Positions 1 through 7,371 of a stretch of DNA of 29,808 nucleotides are shown piece after piece. Position numbers and translations under genes: made by a program. This stretch comes from Dehalococcoidia bacterium. Its GTDB lineage: Bacteria > Chloroflexota > Dehalococcoidia > GIF9 > AB-539-J10. The DNA is taken from contig JAOUDT010000002.1 in assembly GCA_029859145.1 (NCBI GenBank), forward strand, positions 1 to 29,808, read 5' to 3'. The notes under the pieces are model-generated. The model did not search any database. It was given only the letters and a program-made list of their open reading frames with translations, and had not been told where the DNA came from. Each line of letters opens with the position of its first letter. Within the stretch, counting starts at the first letter, position 1.

Positions 1-514
1 TATGGACGGGACAAGCATCCATGCAGGCCGCTTTGCAGAGGCGCTCTTCTCTTTTATCTATAACACATTTCTTGGGAACAGCCTGTGGAAAGAACAGGTA
101 TATGGCCTTTCTTGTTCCAATGCCCTGATCGAATTCGTTCGGTATAATGACGGGGCATCCCTCCGTACAGAGGCCACACCCCGTACATTTGTTCCAATCA
201 ACAAAGGACGCCTTCTTCTTTACCTTGACCTTGAACTTCCCTATTCCTCCCGAGACTTTTTCCACTTCGGAATAAGTTAAGAGCTCTATATTGTGGTGGG
301 AATTGGCCTCAATCATCTTGGGAGCAAGGATACACATGGCACAATCATTAGTGGGGAAGGTCTTATCCAGTTGTGCCATTCTTCCCCCGATGCTGGGCGA
401 CTTTTCCACCAAGTACACTTTGAATCCCATATTAGCCAGGTCAAGTGAAGCCTGAATCCCAGCTATGCCTCCGCCGATTACTAAGACCGATTTACGTCCG
501 TTTTCTCTATTCAT
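1..514 (-). CDS. HdrA-like FAD/iron-sulfur subunit, short form, 3' part outside window
   Basis: This is the N-terminal 171 residues of an HdrA-type flavoprotein; the gene continues past the left edge. It starts at an ATG (512-514) that overlaps the stop of the upstream HdrC-HdrB gene as ATGA, so the two are translationally coupled. The protein begins directly with the FAD-binding Rossmann motif (VLVIGGGIAGIQ). It therefore lacks the roughly 140-residue N-terminal cysteine domain carried by the two full-length HdrA proteins in this window. It keeps the DCAMCILAPKM segment and a ferredoxin-like CTGCGLCTEGCP cluster motif, followed by further cysteines (LCKAACMDACP). HdrA is the electron-bifurcating flavin subunit of heterodisulfide reductase complexes. 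This copy is a third paralogue, perhaps an electron-transfer partner rather than the bifurcating subunit, but that role is inferred. Confidence 0.85.
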   Translation of the reverse strand, partial: MNRENGRKSVLVIGGGIAGIQASLDLANMGFKVYLVEKSPSIGGRMAQLDKTFPTNDCAMCILAPKMIEANSHHNIELLTYSEVEKVSGGIGKFKVKVKKKASFVDWNKCTGCGLCTEGCPVIIPNEFDQGIGTRKAIYLFFPQAVPKKCVIDKREERLCKAACMDACPVH

Positions 515-1680
515 TCTTGGGTCTCCATAGCATTGGCCACCAGATTTACCAAATCCATAACTTCCATCTTTACATCAGCACCTTTCTCGGCACCTTTATC
601 CACCATAGCGCACTTGAAATGAATCTGACATTTGGGACAAGCAGTAATCATCAACTCAGCGCCAGTAGCCTTGGCTTCAGACAGTCGCTCTATTCTTATT
701 TCCTTGGAGCAAGAGCTGCAGTTAGTCCAGACACTGGTGCCGCAGCAGATGCTCTCGTCACCGCTATGTTCCATCTCAACTAGCTTTATCCCCGGTATAG
801 CCTTTATTAGCTCTCTGGGCGGTTCATAAATCCCCAGATGCCTTCCCAGTCGGCAAGGGTCTTGATAAGTTACCTTTTTTACCTCAGGATTGCTTCCCTC
901 TCGTTTTGCTCGGGGTCGCAATGACAGTTTAGACAGGTTTTGTGCCAAAAGCTCAGTGATATGCACTGGCTCACAGTCAAGCTTCACATACTGAGGATAG
1001 TCAATCTTGAACGTCCGATAGCCTTCAGGGCAGGAGAAAACTATCTTCTTGGCACCGGATTCCTTTATCATTTCGGCATTGAACTGAGCCAGCTTCTTAA
1101 ACGTCTCCACATCGCCGGTCCACAGGAGGTCGTGTCCACAGCATCTCTCATTGGGAAGCAGCATAGGCTCTATCCCCAAAGCGTTAAGTATTCTGATACT
1201 ATTTCTGGCCACATTCACCGGGCTGACCTCAATGTCTTCGAAAATTGGCTCAAAATAAGGCGCGCAGCCCACAAAATACAATATCTCGCTCTTTTCTGAA
1301 GTGTGACAACCATCAAGCCAATCCAGCCGTCTTTGCTTGATATTGGGGCGAGACATGAGTCTCATTAGGGAAAGAAGGGTCCCTGAGTGAGCACAATCGC
1401 CATGCTCACCCTGGCTAGAAGCCAGACTCCTCACCTTTTGCGTGAACACGGGATAATCAACCTCTGACGGGCATAGATGAGAGCAAGCGTAGCAAGTAAG
1501 ACAGGAAAAAAGCTCTCGGTCGTGAATTAATTCACCCTCGGAGTCCATCAGGGCTCTTTCTAGCATCAGCCTCGGCGAGAAATTAGAATTATGCCTTGAA
1601 ACGGGACAAACGGCTGTACACTTGCCACATTCCAGACAGTAATAGGTCTTCGTTTTATTAATGATATCTTCCAGATTCAA
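511..1680 (-). CDS. HdrC-HdrB fusion (HdrD-like), CCG-domain iron-sulfur protein
   Basis: 389 residues. The N-terminal HdrC-like half has two 4Fe-4S motifs (C15, C18, C21, C25 and C60, C63, C66, C70). The C-terminal HdrB-like half has two CCG domains, with RCCGHD in the first and SICCGTS plus CPKC in the second. The first CCG domain ends in CPEG, not CPxC, so it lacks one expected cysteine. Such proteins form the disulfide- or thiol-reducing catalytic arm of Hdr complexes; the substrate here is unknown. The start is TTG, chosen because GGAAGGAG lies seven bases upstream; it overlaps the stop of the MvhD gene. Residues 252-265 (LSLRPRAKREGSNP) are encoded by a dispersed-repeat-like sequence and have no counterpart in the paralogue at 7372-8526, which runs straight from LKLSKEV to KKVIYSDPC. 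Confidence 0.88.
   Translation of the reverse strand: MNLEDIINKTKTYYCLECGKCTAVCPVSRHNSNFSPRLMLERALMDSEGELIHDRELFSCLTCYACSHLCPSEVDYPVFTQKVRSLASSQGEHGDCAHSGTLLSLMRLMSRPNIKQRRLDWLDGCHTSEKSEILYFVGCAPYFEPIFEDIEVSPVNVARNSIRILNALGIEPMLLPNERCCGHDLLWTGDVETFKKLAQFNAEMIKESGAKKIVFSCPEGYRTFKIDYPQYVKLDCEPVHITELLAQNLSKLSLRPRAKREGSNPEVKKVTYQDPCRLGRHLGIYEPPRELIKAIPGIKLVEMEHSGDESICCGTSVWTNCSSCSKEIRIERLSEAKATGAELMITACPKCQIHFKCAMVDKGAEKGADVKMEVMDLVNLVANAMETQE
887..927. repeat. Dispersed palindromic repeat inside an hdrD-like gene
   Basis: The plus strand starts GGATTGCTTCCC and ends GGGTCGCAATGACAG. ATTGC pairs with GCAAT and CCC with GGG, giving a hairpin. It resembles the short dispersed repeats of the form TCATTGCGA...GAAGCAATC that I recall from many anaerobe genomes. 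A related copy lies at 12424-12451. Here it is read in frame as part of the HdrC-HdrB fusion protein without interrupting it. Confidence 0.55.
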
Positions 1681-2099
1681 ACCTTGACTCCTTCCCGAAG
1701 AGGTGAAGGACCTAGTTTCTTAAGCTGCTCGACCATTTCTTCAATTACGTGGGCGAATATTGGCGCCTCAGCGGCGGCAATCATCTCCCGCCTCAGACGT
1801 TCACCTTCCAAGCCAAGCGTGTTGACCATTTTCTTTATTTTCTCAAACATGGCATCGCACTTTAGAGGGCCATTAAGGTAATGGCAATCTGCTTCATGAC
1901 AGCCAGCAACCAAAACCCCGTCGGCACCCATTTCGAAGGCTCTGAGAATGTATATGGGATCCACCGTTCCACTGCACATCACTCTGACAATACGCACGTT
2001 AGCCGGGTAATGAATGCGGCTTGTTCCAGCAATGTCCGCGGCAGCATAGGTGCACCAGTTGCAGCAAAAAGCTATGATCTTAGGTTCAAATTCAGCCAT
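1677..2099 (-). CDS. MvhD-type hydrogenase/Hdr iron-sulfur subunit
   Basis: 140 residues, the usual length for MvhD/FlpD. Conserved cysteines are at 12, 13 and 16 (FCCNWCTYA), 42 (MCSG), and 67 and 72 (CHEADCHY), which bind a 2Fe-2S cluster in this family. MvhD carries electrons from an electron-donating dehydrogenase (MvhAG hydrogenase or formate dehydrogenase) into HdrA. No such dehydrogenase is encoded in this window. The gene begins at ATG one base after the stop of the HdrA gene, with GAGGTG as ribosome binding site, and its stop overlaps the TTG start of the HdrC-HdrB fusion. The tight packing supports a single HdrA-MvhD-HdrBC complex. Confidence 0.9.
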   Translation of the reverse strand: MAEFEPKIIAFCCNWCTYAAADIAGTSRIHYPANVRIVRVMCSGTVDPIYILRAFEMGADGVLVAGCHEADCHYLNGPLKCDAMFEKIKKMVNTLGLEGERLRREMIAAAEAPIFAHVIEEMVEQLKKLGPSPLREGVKV

Positions 2100-2100
2100 G

Positions 2101-4071
2101 CTACACCTCTAATAACGCCTCGACCATTCCTTTTATTTGCTCTCGGGTGGAATGCCTTACTGACATAGCACCGGTGGGGCAAACAACAGCGCAAGCCCCG
2201 CAGCCCTTGCATAATGCCGCGTCAACGCTGGAGACTCTAAGTCCATCCTTGCTGATAATCTTGGGGGCGTGAAAATCACAAATCTCTTCGCACCGTCCAC
2301 AAGCCTGGCACAAGACCTCATTCACCTGGGCTGTGGTAGGCTCAATCACAACCCGGCCTCTACTTATCACTGACAGAGCTTTAGCAGCGGCAGCTGACGC
2401 CTGAGCTACTGTATCAGGAATGTCCTTGGGACCTTCGCAGCAACCAGCGATGAACACCCCTTCTGTAGCTGTAGCTACCGGGTCAAGTTTCACATGCCTT
2501 TCCATAAAGAAGCCGTCCGCCCGGCGGTTGATGGTGAATAGCTTGGCAATACCATCAGCATCAGAGCGAGGCTCCAAAGCTGGGCACAAAATTACCATAT
2601 CTACGGGAACTCGAATCATTCTGCCCAGAAGAGTATCCTCAGCAGCGACAATCAATCTTCCTTGCTCATCCTCAGTTAGTGCCACATCGGTAACTTTAGC
2701 TACTTTGCCACGAATAAAGTTAACTCCTTCATCGCAAACGCGCCGATAAAATTCTTCAAATCCTTCTCCGAAGCAACGCATGTCAATATACATTTGATAT
2801 ACTTCAGCTTTGGTAAGCTCTTTTATGAGGTGGGCATATTTAAGGGCATACATGCAGCAAACCCGAGAGCAATACTCATGATAGTTTTCATCCCGACTGC
2901 CAACACAGTGGATGATTGCCACGCTTCCAGGTTGCTGACCATTCTTAAGCAGCACTTTTCCTTCAGTTGGTCCTGCAGCACAGGTCATTCTCTCGAACTC
3001 AAGGCCGGTCAAGATATTATCGTACTTCCCATAACCATATTGCTGTATACGCCTAGTATCGAAAATGTCATAGCCAGTGGTAAGGATAATTGAGCCTACC
3101 TCTAGCTCTACAATTTCATCCTTCTGCTCAAAGTCAATAGCTTTGGCATCGCAGAACTTCTGGCAAGCCCGACACTTGCCTTTCAAAAAGTAAACACAGT
3201 GTTCTTTGTCAATGGTAGCCACATGGGGAATGGCTTGAGCAAACGGAACATAGACTACTCCTCTCTTGCCTAGACCCATCTCAAACTCACTGTCCACCTT
3301 CCAAGGACACTTTTCCTCGCAGACGCCACAGCCAGTGCATTTCTCCTCATCCACGTAGCGGGCTTTCTTCTTCACCCTGACTTTGAAGTTGCCTACTGAG
3401 CCCACAACCTCCTCTACCTCACTATAGGCCAACAGCGTTATGAACGGATGCTGCCCTACTTCGGTCATCTTCGGGGTGAGAATGCACTCAGAGCAATCCA
3501 ATGTGGGAAACGTCCTATCAAGCTGAGCCATGTGTCCACCGATTGCTGGTTCCTTTTCCACCAGATACACCCTATGCTCACCATTGGCAATGTCCAATGC
3601 CGCTTGTATGCCGGCGATGCCACCGCCAACGACCAGAACATTGGGATTAAGCGGTCTCTCTTTGATCTCTAGAGGCTCGTGAAAGGAAACCCTCCTTACT
3701 GCGGCCCGAACCAAATCTTTAGCCTTCTCAGTGGCTAATCGCTTGTCATCATGAACCCAGGAGCAATGTTCTCTAATATTGGCATGCTCAAAGAGATAAG
3801 GATTTAACCCAGCATCCTGGCATGCTCGACGGAAAGTGGGCTCATGCATTCGAGGAGAACAGGAAGCTACTACCACCCGATTAACACCAAGGTTCTTGAT
3901 GTCATCTTTTATAAGTGCCTGGCCGGGGTCGGAACACATATAGTGATAATGACGAGCTACCACTACAGCGGGCAGAGTTCCAGCATAGTTGGCTACTTCT
4001 TCCACATCAACTGTGCCTGCGATATTCAGTCCGCAATGACAGATATAAACCCCGGTTCTTATGTCTTCCAT
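2101..4071 (-). CDS. hdrA: HdrA, electron-bifurcating flavin/iron-sulfur subunit (module 2)
   Basis: 656 residues, full length for HdrA. The N-terminal domain (about 1-135) has cysteines at 11, 13, 46 and 71 (CHCG, MCSDPG, SCSPR), the extra cluster-binding domain of methanogen-type HdrA. FAD-binding VVGGGIAG is at about 147-154. An inserted ferredoxin region has C245, C248, C251, C255 and C292, C300, C303, C307. The C-terminus has two more motifs, CQACGRCEEIC and CKGCGACAVVCP. In well-studied complexes HdrA takes electrons via MvhD and splits them at the flavin between ferredoxin and the HdrB/HdrD site. It is the first gene behind the promoter at 4095-4124 and is followed by mvhD. The upstream SD is weak (GGTGAT). 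It is closely similar to the product of 5390-7351, so the two modules probably arose by duplication. Confidence 0.93.
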   Translation of the reverse strand: MEDIRTGVYICHCGLNIAGTVDVEEVANYAGTLPAVVVARHYHYMCSDPGQALIKDDIKNLGVNRVVVASCSPRMHEPTFRRACQDAGLNPYLFEHANIREHCSWVHDDKRLATEKAKDLVRAAVRRVSFHEPLEIKERPLNPNVLVVGGGIAGIQAALDIANGEHRVYLVEKEPAIGGHMAQLDRTFPTLDCSECILTPKMTEVGQHPFITLLAYSEVEEVVGSVGNFKVRVKKKARYVDEEKCTGCGVCEEKCPWKVDSEFEMGLGKRGVVYVPFAQAIPHVATIDKEHCVYFLKGKCRACQKFCDAKAIDFEQKDEIVELEVGSIILTTGYDIFDTRRIQQYGYGKYDNILTGLEFERMTCAAGPTEGKVLLKNGQQPGSVAIIHCVGSRDENYHEYCSRVCCMYALKYAHLIKELTKAEVYQMYIDMRCFGEGFEEFYRRVCDEGVNFIRGKVAKVTDVALTEDEQGRLIVAAEDTLLGRMIRVPVDMVILCPALEPRSDADGIAKLFTINRRADGFFMERHVKLDPVATATEGVFIAGCCEGPKDIPDTVAQASAAAAKALSVISRGRVVIEPTTAQVNEVLCQACGRCEEICDFHAPKIISKDGLRVSSVDAALCKGCGACAVVCPTGAMSVRHSTREQIKGMVEALLEV

Positions 4072-4094
4072 TTCATATCACCATCAATCTGGCT

Positions 4095-4124
4095 ATATTA
4101 CCGCAACAGCCTAAAGTTCGACAA
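4095..4124 (-). promoter_or_regulatory. Sigma-70-like promoter of Hdr module 2
   Basis: On the minus strand, TTGTCG (4119-4124) is followed after 18 bases by TAATAT (4095-4100). It lies between the terminator of the upstream operon and the ATG of HdrA at 4071, giving a very short leader of about 15-20 bases. Predicted by eye; no start site is known. Confidence 0.55.
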
Positions 4125-4139
4125 TGTCCAAACGGGCAT

Positions 4140-4178
4140 AAAAAGAGGCAGCTAGTAATCTCTTCCTCGCTGCCCCTC
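4140..4178 (-). terminator. Rho-independent terminator ending Hdr module 1
   Basis: On the minus strand, GAGGGGCAGC (4169-4178) pairs with GCTGCCTC (4145-4152), with two bulged G residues, and is followed by a run of five T. It sits about 50 bases after the stop of the rubredoxin/cyclic-nucleotide-domain gene and just before the promoter of module 2. The two Hdr modules are therefore probably separate transcription units. Confidence 0.7.
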
Positions 4179-4225
4179 ACTTAATAAACAAAGGAAGCAA
4201 AGTACAACTCCTTTAACCCCTCGGC

Positions 4226-4909
4226 TTATCCATATACCTCTTCAACTCCCGAGGCTTTAGCAAACCTCAGCCTGGCGATCACAGCCCGGTTGAGATTTTG
4301 TGCCACCCGGTAGCACATAGCAGCATTCTTATCGCAGAAATTCTGGAATTTGTTCGTGTCGATAGCAACAACTTTAGCCTTCTCCACCACGACAGCCGTG
4401 GCAGTCCGCTGATAGGGGAGCACAACTGTCGACCAGCCAAGGACGTCGCCTTCGGAGGCGGTATAGACTGTCTTTTCCGTCTCGCCTTCCTTAACCCGGA
4501 CAGCAACTCTCCCCGATTGAATGAAATACATTGTCGTAGCATCATCGTCTGTTCTAAACAGGACAGTGCCTGGCTCACAGACCATCATTTCACCGATGCT
4601 TAGTATTTTCTTCATTGCCTCTTCACCGACCCCATGGAACAAAGTGGCCATCCTGGCCTTTTCGCCGTAAACGATGTCCGCTTCGTGAGTCTCTTCTTTT
4701 GCCGCAGTGGGACGAAGTGGCGGCGCTATACTTTTGCTAGTGACTGTTTTCATTACTGACGGATCGGGATTGACCGGGCCGCCGCATTCCGGTCGATAGC
4801 AGGTAACGTCGGTAAAACTACACCTCAAGGAGCAACTGGGACAAACATCTGGCGGCCTGTTTGCTTCTTGAACAAAGTATCCGCATTCCACACACTGCCA
4901 CTTTGGCAT
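4226..4909 (-). CDS. Rubredoxin-like/cyclic-nucleotide-binding-domain fusion protein
   Basis: 227 residues. The N-terminus is a rubredoxin-like knuckle pair, C6-x2-C9 (CVECGY) and C23-x2-C26 (PDVCPSC), with extra cysteines at 30, 37 and 42. A spacer of about 40 residues leads to a CRP-type cyclic-nucleotide-binding beta-barrel and hinge helix (about 85-215). The phosphate-binding cassette reads GDVLGWS (154-160) with RTA at 168-170. The arginine is kept, but the usual glutamate of the GE motif is missing, so cAMP is an unlikely ligand. The chain ends right after the helix, so there is no DNA-binding HTH. The start ATG has a good AGGAGG five bases upstream. As the last gene of Hdr module 1 it may be a redox- or ligand-sensing subunit of the complex. 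That is inference. Confidence 0.8.
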   Translation of the reverse strand: MPKWQCVECGYFVQEANRPPDVCPSCSLRCSFTDVTCYRPECGGPVNPDPSVMKTVTSKSIAPPLRPTAAKEETHEADIVYGEKARMATLFHGVGEEAMKKILSIGEMMVCEPGTVLFRTDDDATTMYFIQSGRVAVRVKEGETEKTVYTASEGDVLGWSTVVLPYQRTATAVVVEKAKVVAIDTNKFQNFCDKNAAMCYRVAQNLNRAVIARLRFAKASGVEEVYG

Positions 4910-4964
4910 ATTATCCTCCTTTTCGTCTTTCTTCTAATTTCGCCGTAAGTGTACTTCTTTCTTC

Positions 4965-5393
4965 CTATCGAGTCAAATCACGACTCTTTACCCCTAGCCG
5001 TGACGGTCCCAGTTCCTTTATATCAGCGGTCATCCTATTGACGACATCAACAAATTCGTCGCCACAAGAAGCACATACCCAGTGCAACTGCACTCTTTCC
5101 TGTTCAATGCCGAGCTGTCCCAACACTTTCTTAAGCAATGTCATGCGCCGTATTGTCTTGTAGTTACCTTCTCGATAGTGGCAGTCACCAAGGTTGCACC
5201 CGCAGATAAGCACGCCATCAGCCCCTGCTTCTAAGGCTTTCAAAATAAAGAATGGACTTATTCCCCCACTGCACATCATGCGAATAATATGGACATTAGG
5301 GGCACATTTCAGTCGTGAAATTCCGGCCAGGTCAGCTCCGGCGTAAGAGCACCAATTACACAGAAAGCCAACGATCTTCGGTTCAAAACTCAT
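4965..5393 (-). CDS. MvhD-type iron-sulfur subunit (module 1)
   Basis: 142 residues, a paralogue of the product of 1677-2099. Family cysteines are C12 and C15 (LCNWCSYA), C41 (MCSGG), and C66 and C71 (GCNLGDCHY). A further CASC lies near residue 113, which the other copy lacks. It is the expected 2Fe-2S link between a donor dehydrogenase and HdrA. Its ATG overlaps the HdrA stop as ATGA (5390-5393), so coupling and stoichiometric synthesis are likely. A gap of 55 bases separates it from the rubredoxin/cyclic-nucleotide protein downstream, with no terminator seen between them. Confidence 0.9.
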   Translation of the reverse strand: MSFEPKIVGFLCNWCSYAGADLAGISRLKCAPNVHIIRMMCSGGISPFFILKALEAGADGVLICGCNLGDCHYREGNYKTIRRMTLLKKVLGQLGIEQERVQLHWVCASCGDEFVDVVNRMTADIKELGPSRLGVKSRDLTR

Positions 5394-7351
5394 GCTAACA
5401 CTCCTTCTATCTCCGCCTCAATCTCGTCGGCGGTGAAATAGTTATGAGTAATGGCACCGCTTGGACAAGCCGCAGCGCACACACCACAGCCCTGGCATAG
5501 GACTTCATTGATTCGCGATACCTTGGTTTCTTCGTCAAAGAATATGGCATCATACGGGCAGAGAAGATTACAGATTCTACACCCGGAGCATTTGGTTTCA
5601 TCAATAGAGGCTGTTACTGCTGCGACCTCTATCTTCCCCCGAGCAATCATTGCTAAAGCCCGAGCTGCTGCAGCTGAAGCCTGAGCTACGCTGTCCGGGA
5701 TATCCTTAGGACCTTGACAACAGCCGGCGATGAGGATGCCTTCGGACATCGTTGCCACGGGATCAAGCTTGGGATGCCTTTCCAGGAAGAAGCCATCGGC
5801 ACTCCGACCGATATGGAAAAGCTGGGCTACTTCATTGGCATCTTTACGCGGCTCCAGAGCAATGCACAGGATAACCATATCCACGGGAACACGGAGCATA
5901 GTTCCTAGTAGAGTATCCTCAACAAGGACAATCAGTTTCCCTTTCTCTTCCTCAGCTATGGCTTCATCAGTAACTTTGGCTACTTTTCCCCGAATGAAAT
6001 TAACACCCTCATTCGAGATACGGTTATAAAACTCCTCGTAACCCTTGCCGAAACAGCGCATGTCAATATACATCTGATAAATCTCGGCATTGGTTTTTTC
6101 TTTAATTAAGTGGGAATATTTAAGAGCATGCATACAGCAAACACGGGAGCAATACTCATTGTAGTTCTTATCACGGCTGCCAACGCAGTGGACAATTGCC
6201 ACGCTCTCAGGCTGCCGCCCATCAGCAAGGATTATATGTCCTTCAGTGGGACCGGTCGGGCTACACAGCCTCTCAAACTCAATACTAGTGAATACATTAG
6301 GATAACGCCCATAGCCATACTGCGGGACGGAGGAAGCCTCGAAAGTGTCAAATCCTGTAGCCATAATGATATTGCCCACCTCCAGCTCAAAAACGAGCTC
6401 GCTCTGCTCGAAATTGATTGCGTTGGCATCGCAGAATTTCTCACAAGCACGGCATTTTCCTTTGAGGAAGTAGGCACAGTGTTCCGTATCAATGACTGGT
6501 ATGTTTGGCACTGCTTGAGCGAACGGCGTGTAAATCGCCTTGCGCTTGCCTGTACCAGCATTAAATTCACTTAATGCTGTCCAGGGACATTTCTCCTGGC
6601 AGACGAGACAACCAATGCATTTACCTTCATCAACATAGCGCGGCTTTCTCCTAATTTTGACCTTGAAGTTACCTACGTAGCCAGAAATCGCCACAACCTC
6701 ACTATAAGTTAAGATTCTGATGAAAGGGTGACGGGAAACCTCGGTCATCCTTGGTGTAAGAATGCAAGCGGCGCAATCCAATGTCGGGAAGGTTTTGTCA
6801 AACTGCGCCATATGCCCCCCGATGCTAGGTTCTCGTTCTACGATATAAACCATGTGATTTGAGTTGGCGATCTCCAGGGCAGCTTGCATACCAGCAATGC
6901 CACCGCCAACAACAAGAGTAGCCGGGAAGATTGGCACCGCGCGGATCTCTAAGGGTACATGTCGGGCTACCCGGTTCACCGCTGCCCCAACCATCCTCTT
7001 GGCCTTCTCAGTAAGCTCGGGGCCCGGCTCATGAAGCCACGAGCACTGCTCCCGGATATTAGCCATCTGGAATAGATAAGGATTTAACCCGGCTTCGCGG
7101 AGCACTCCTTGGAAAGTCTTTTCGTGAAGGCGAGGGGAGCAGGAGGCTACCACAATCCTGTTCACCCCCAGCTCCTTAATATCCTTTTTGATGAGCTCTT
7201 GCCCTGGATCAGAGCAAGTATATGGGTAGTGACGGGCAACCACCACGTAGGGCAAGGTTTCAGCATACTTGGCTACCTCTTCCACATCAACCGTGCCAGC
7301 TATGTTTGTCCCACAATGGCAAACATAAACGCCAATTTTTACTTTTTCCAT
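5390..7351 (-). CDS. hdrA: HdrA, electron-bifurcating flavin/iron-sulfur subunit (module 1)
   Basis: 653 residues from the ATG at 7351, chosen because GGAGGAG lies nine bases upstream. A GTG at 7369 lies inside that Shine-Dalgarno sequence and is less likely. Domain order matches the HdrA at 2101-4071: an N-terminal CHCG/TCSDPG/SCSPR cysteine domain, FAD-binding VVGGGIAGMQ, an inserted ferredoxin (CIGCLVCQEKCP, then CRACEKFC), and a C-terminal two-cluster ferredoxin (CSGCRICNLLCP and CQGCGVCAAACP). The second HdrA has a proline after the fourth cysteine in both C-terminal motifs, as in standard ferredoxins; the copy at 2101-4071 does not in the first. The gene follows the HdrC-HdrB fusion by about 20 bases and precedes mvhD with a four-base overlap. 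Confidence 0.93.
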   Translation of the reverse strand: MEKVKIGVYVCHCGTNIAGTVDVEEVAKYAETLPYVVVARHYPYTCSDPGQELIKKDIKELGVNRIVVASCSPRLHEKTFQGVLREAGLNPYLFQMANIREQCSWLHEPGPELTEKAKRMVGAAVNRVARHVPLEIRAVPIFPATLVVGGGIAGMQAALEIANSNHMVYIVEREPSIGGHMAQFDKTFPTLDCAACILTPRMTEVSRHPFIRILTYSEVVAISGYVGNFKVKIRRKPRYVDEGKCIGCLVCQEKCPWTALSEFNAGTGKRKAIYTPFAQAVPNIPVIDTEHCAYFLKGKCRACEKFCDANAINFEQSELVFELEVGNIIMATGFDTFEASSVPQYGYGRYPNVFTSIEFERLCSPTGPTEGHIILADGRQPESVAIVHCVGSRDKNYNEYCSRVCCMHALKYSHLIKEKTNAEIYQMYIDMRCFGKGYEEFYNRISNEGVNFIRGKVAKVTDEAIAEEEKGKLIVLVEDTLLGTMLRVPVDMVILCIALEPRKDANEVAQLFHIGRSADGFFLERHPKLDPVATMSEGILIAGCCQGPKDIPDSVAQASAAAARALAMIARGKIEVAAVTASIDETKCSGCRICNLLCPYDAIFFDEETKVSRINEVLCQGCGVCAAACPSGAITHNYFTADEIEAEIEGVLA

Positions 7352-7371
7352 TTTCGCTCGCTCCTCCACTA

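Noticed and set aside
2..280. Plus-strand open frame at the left edge
   Set aside because: Antisense to the HdrA-like gene, whose motifs are unmistakable.
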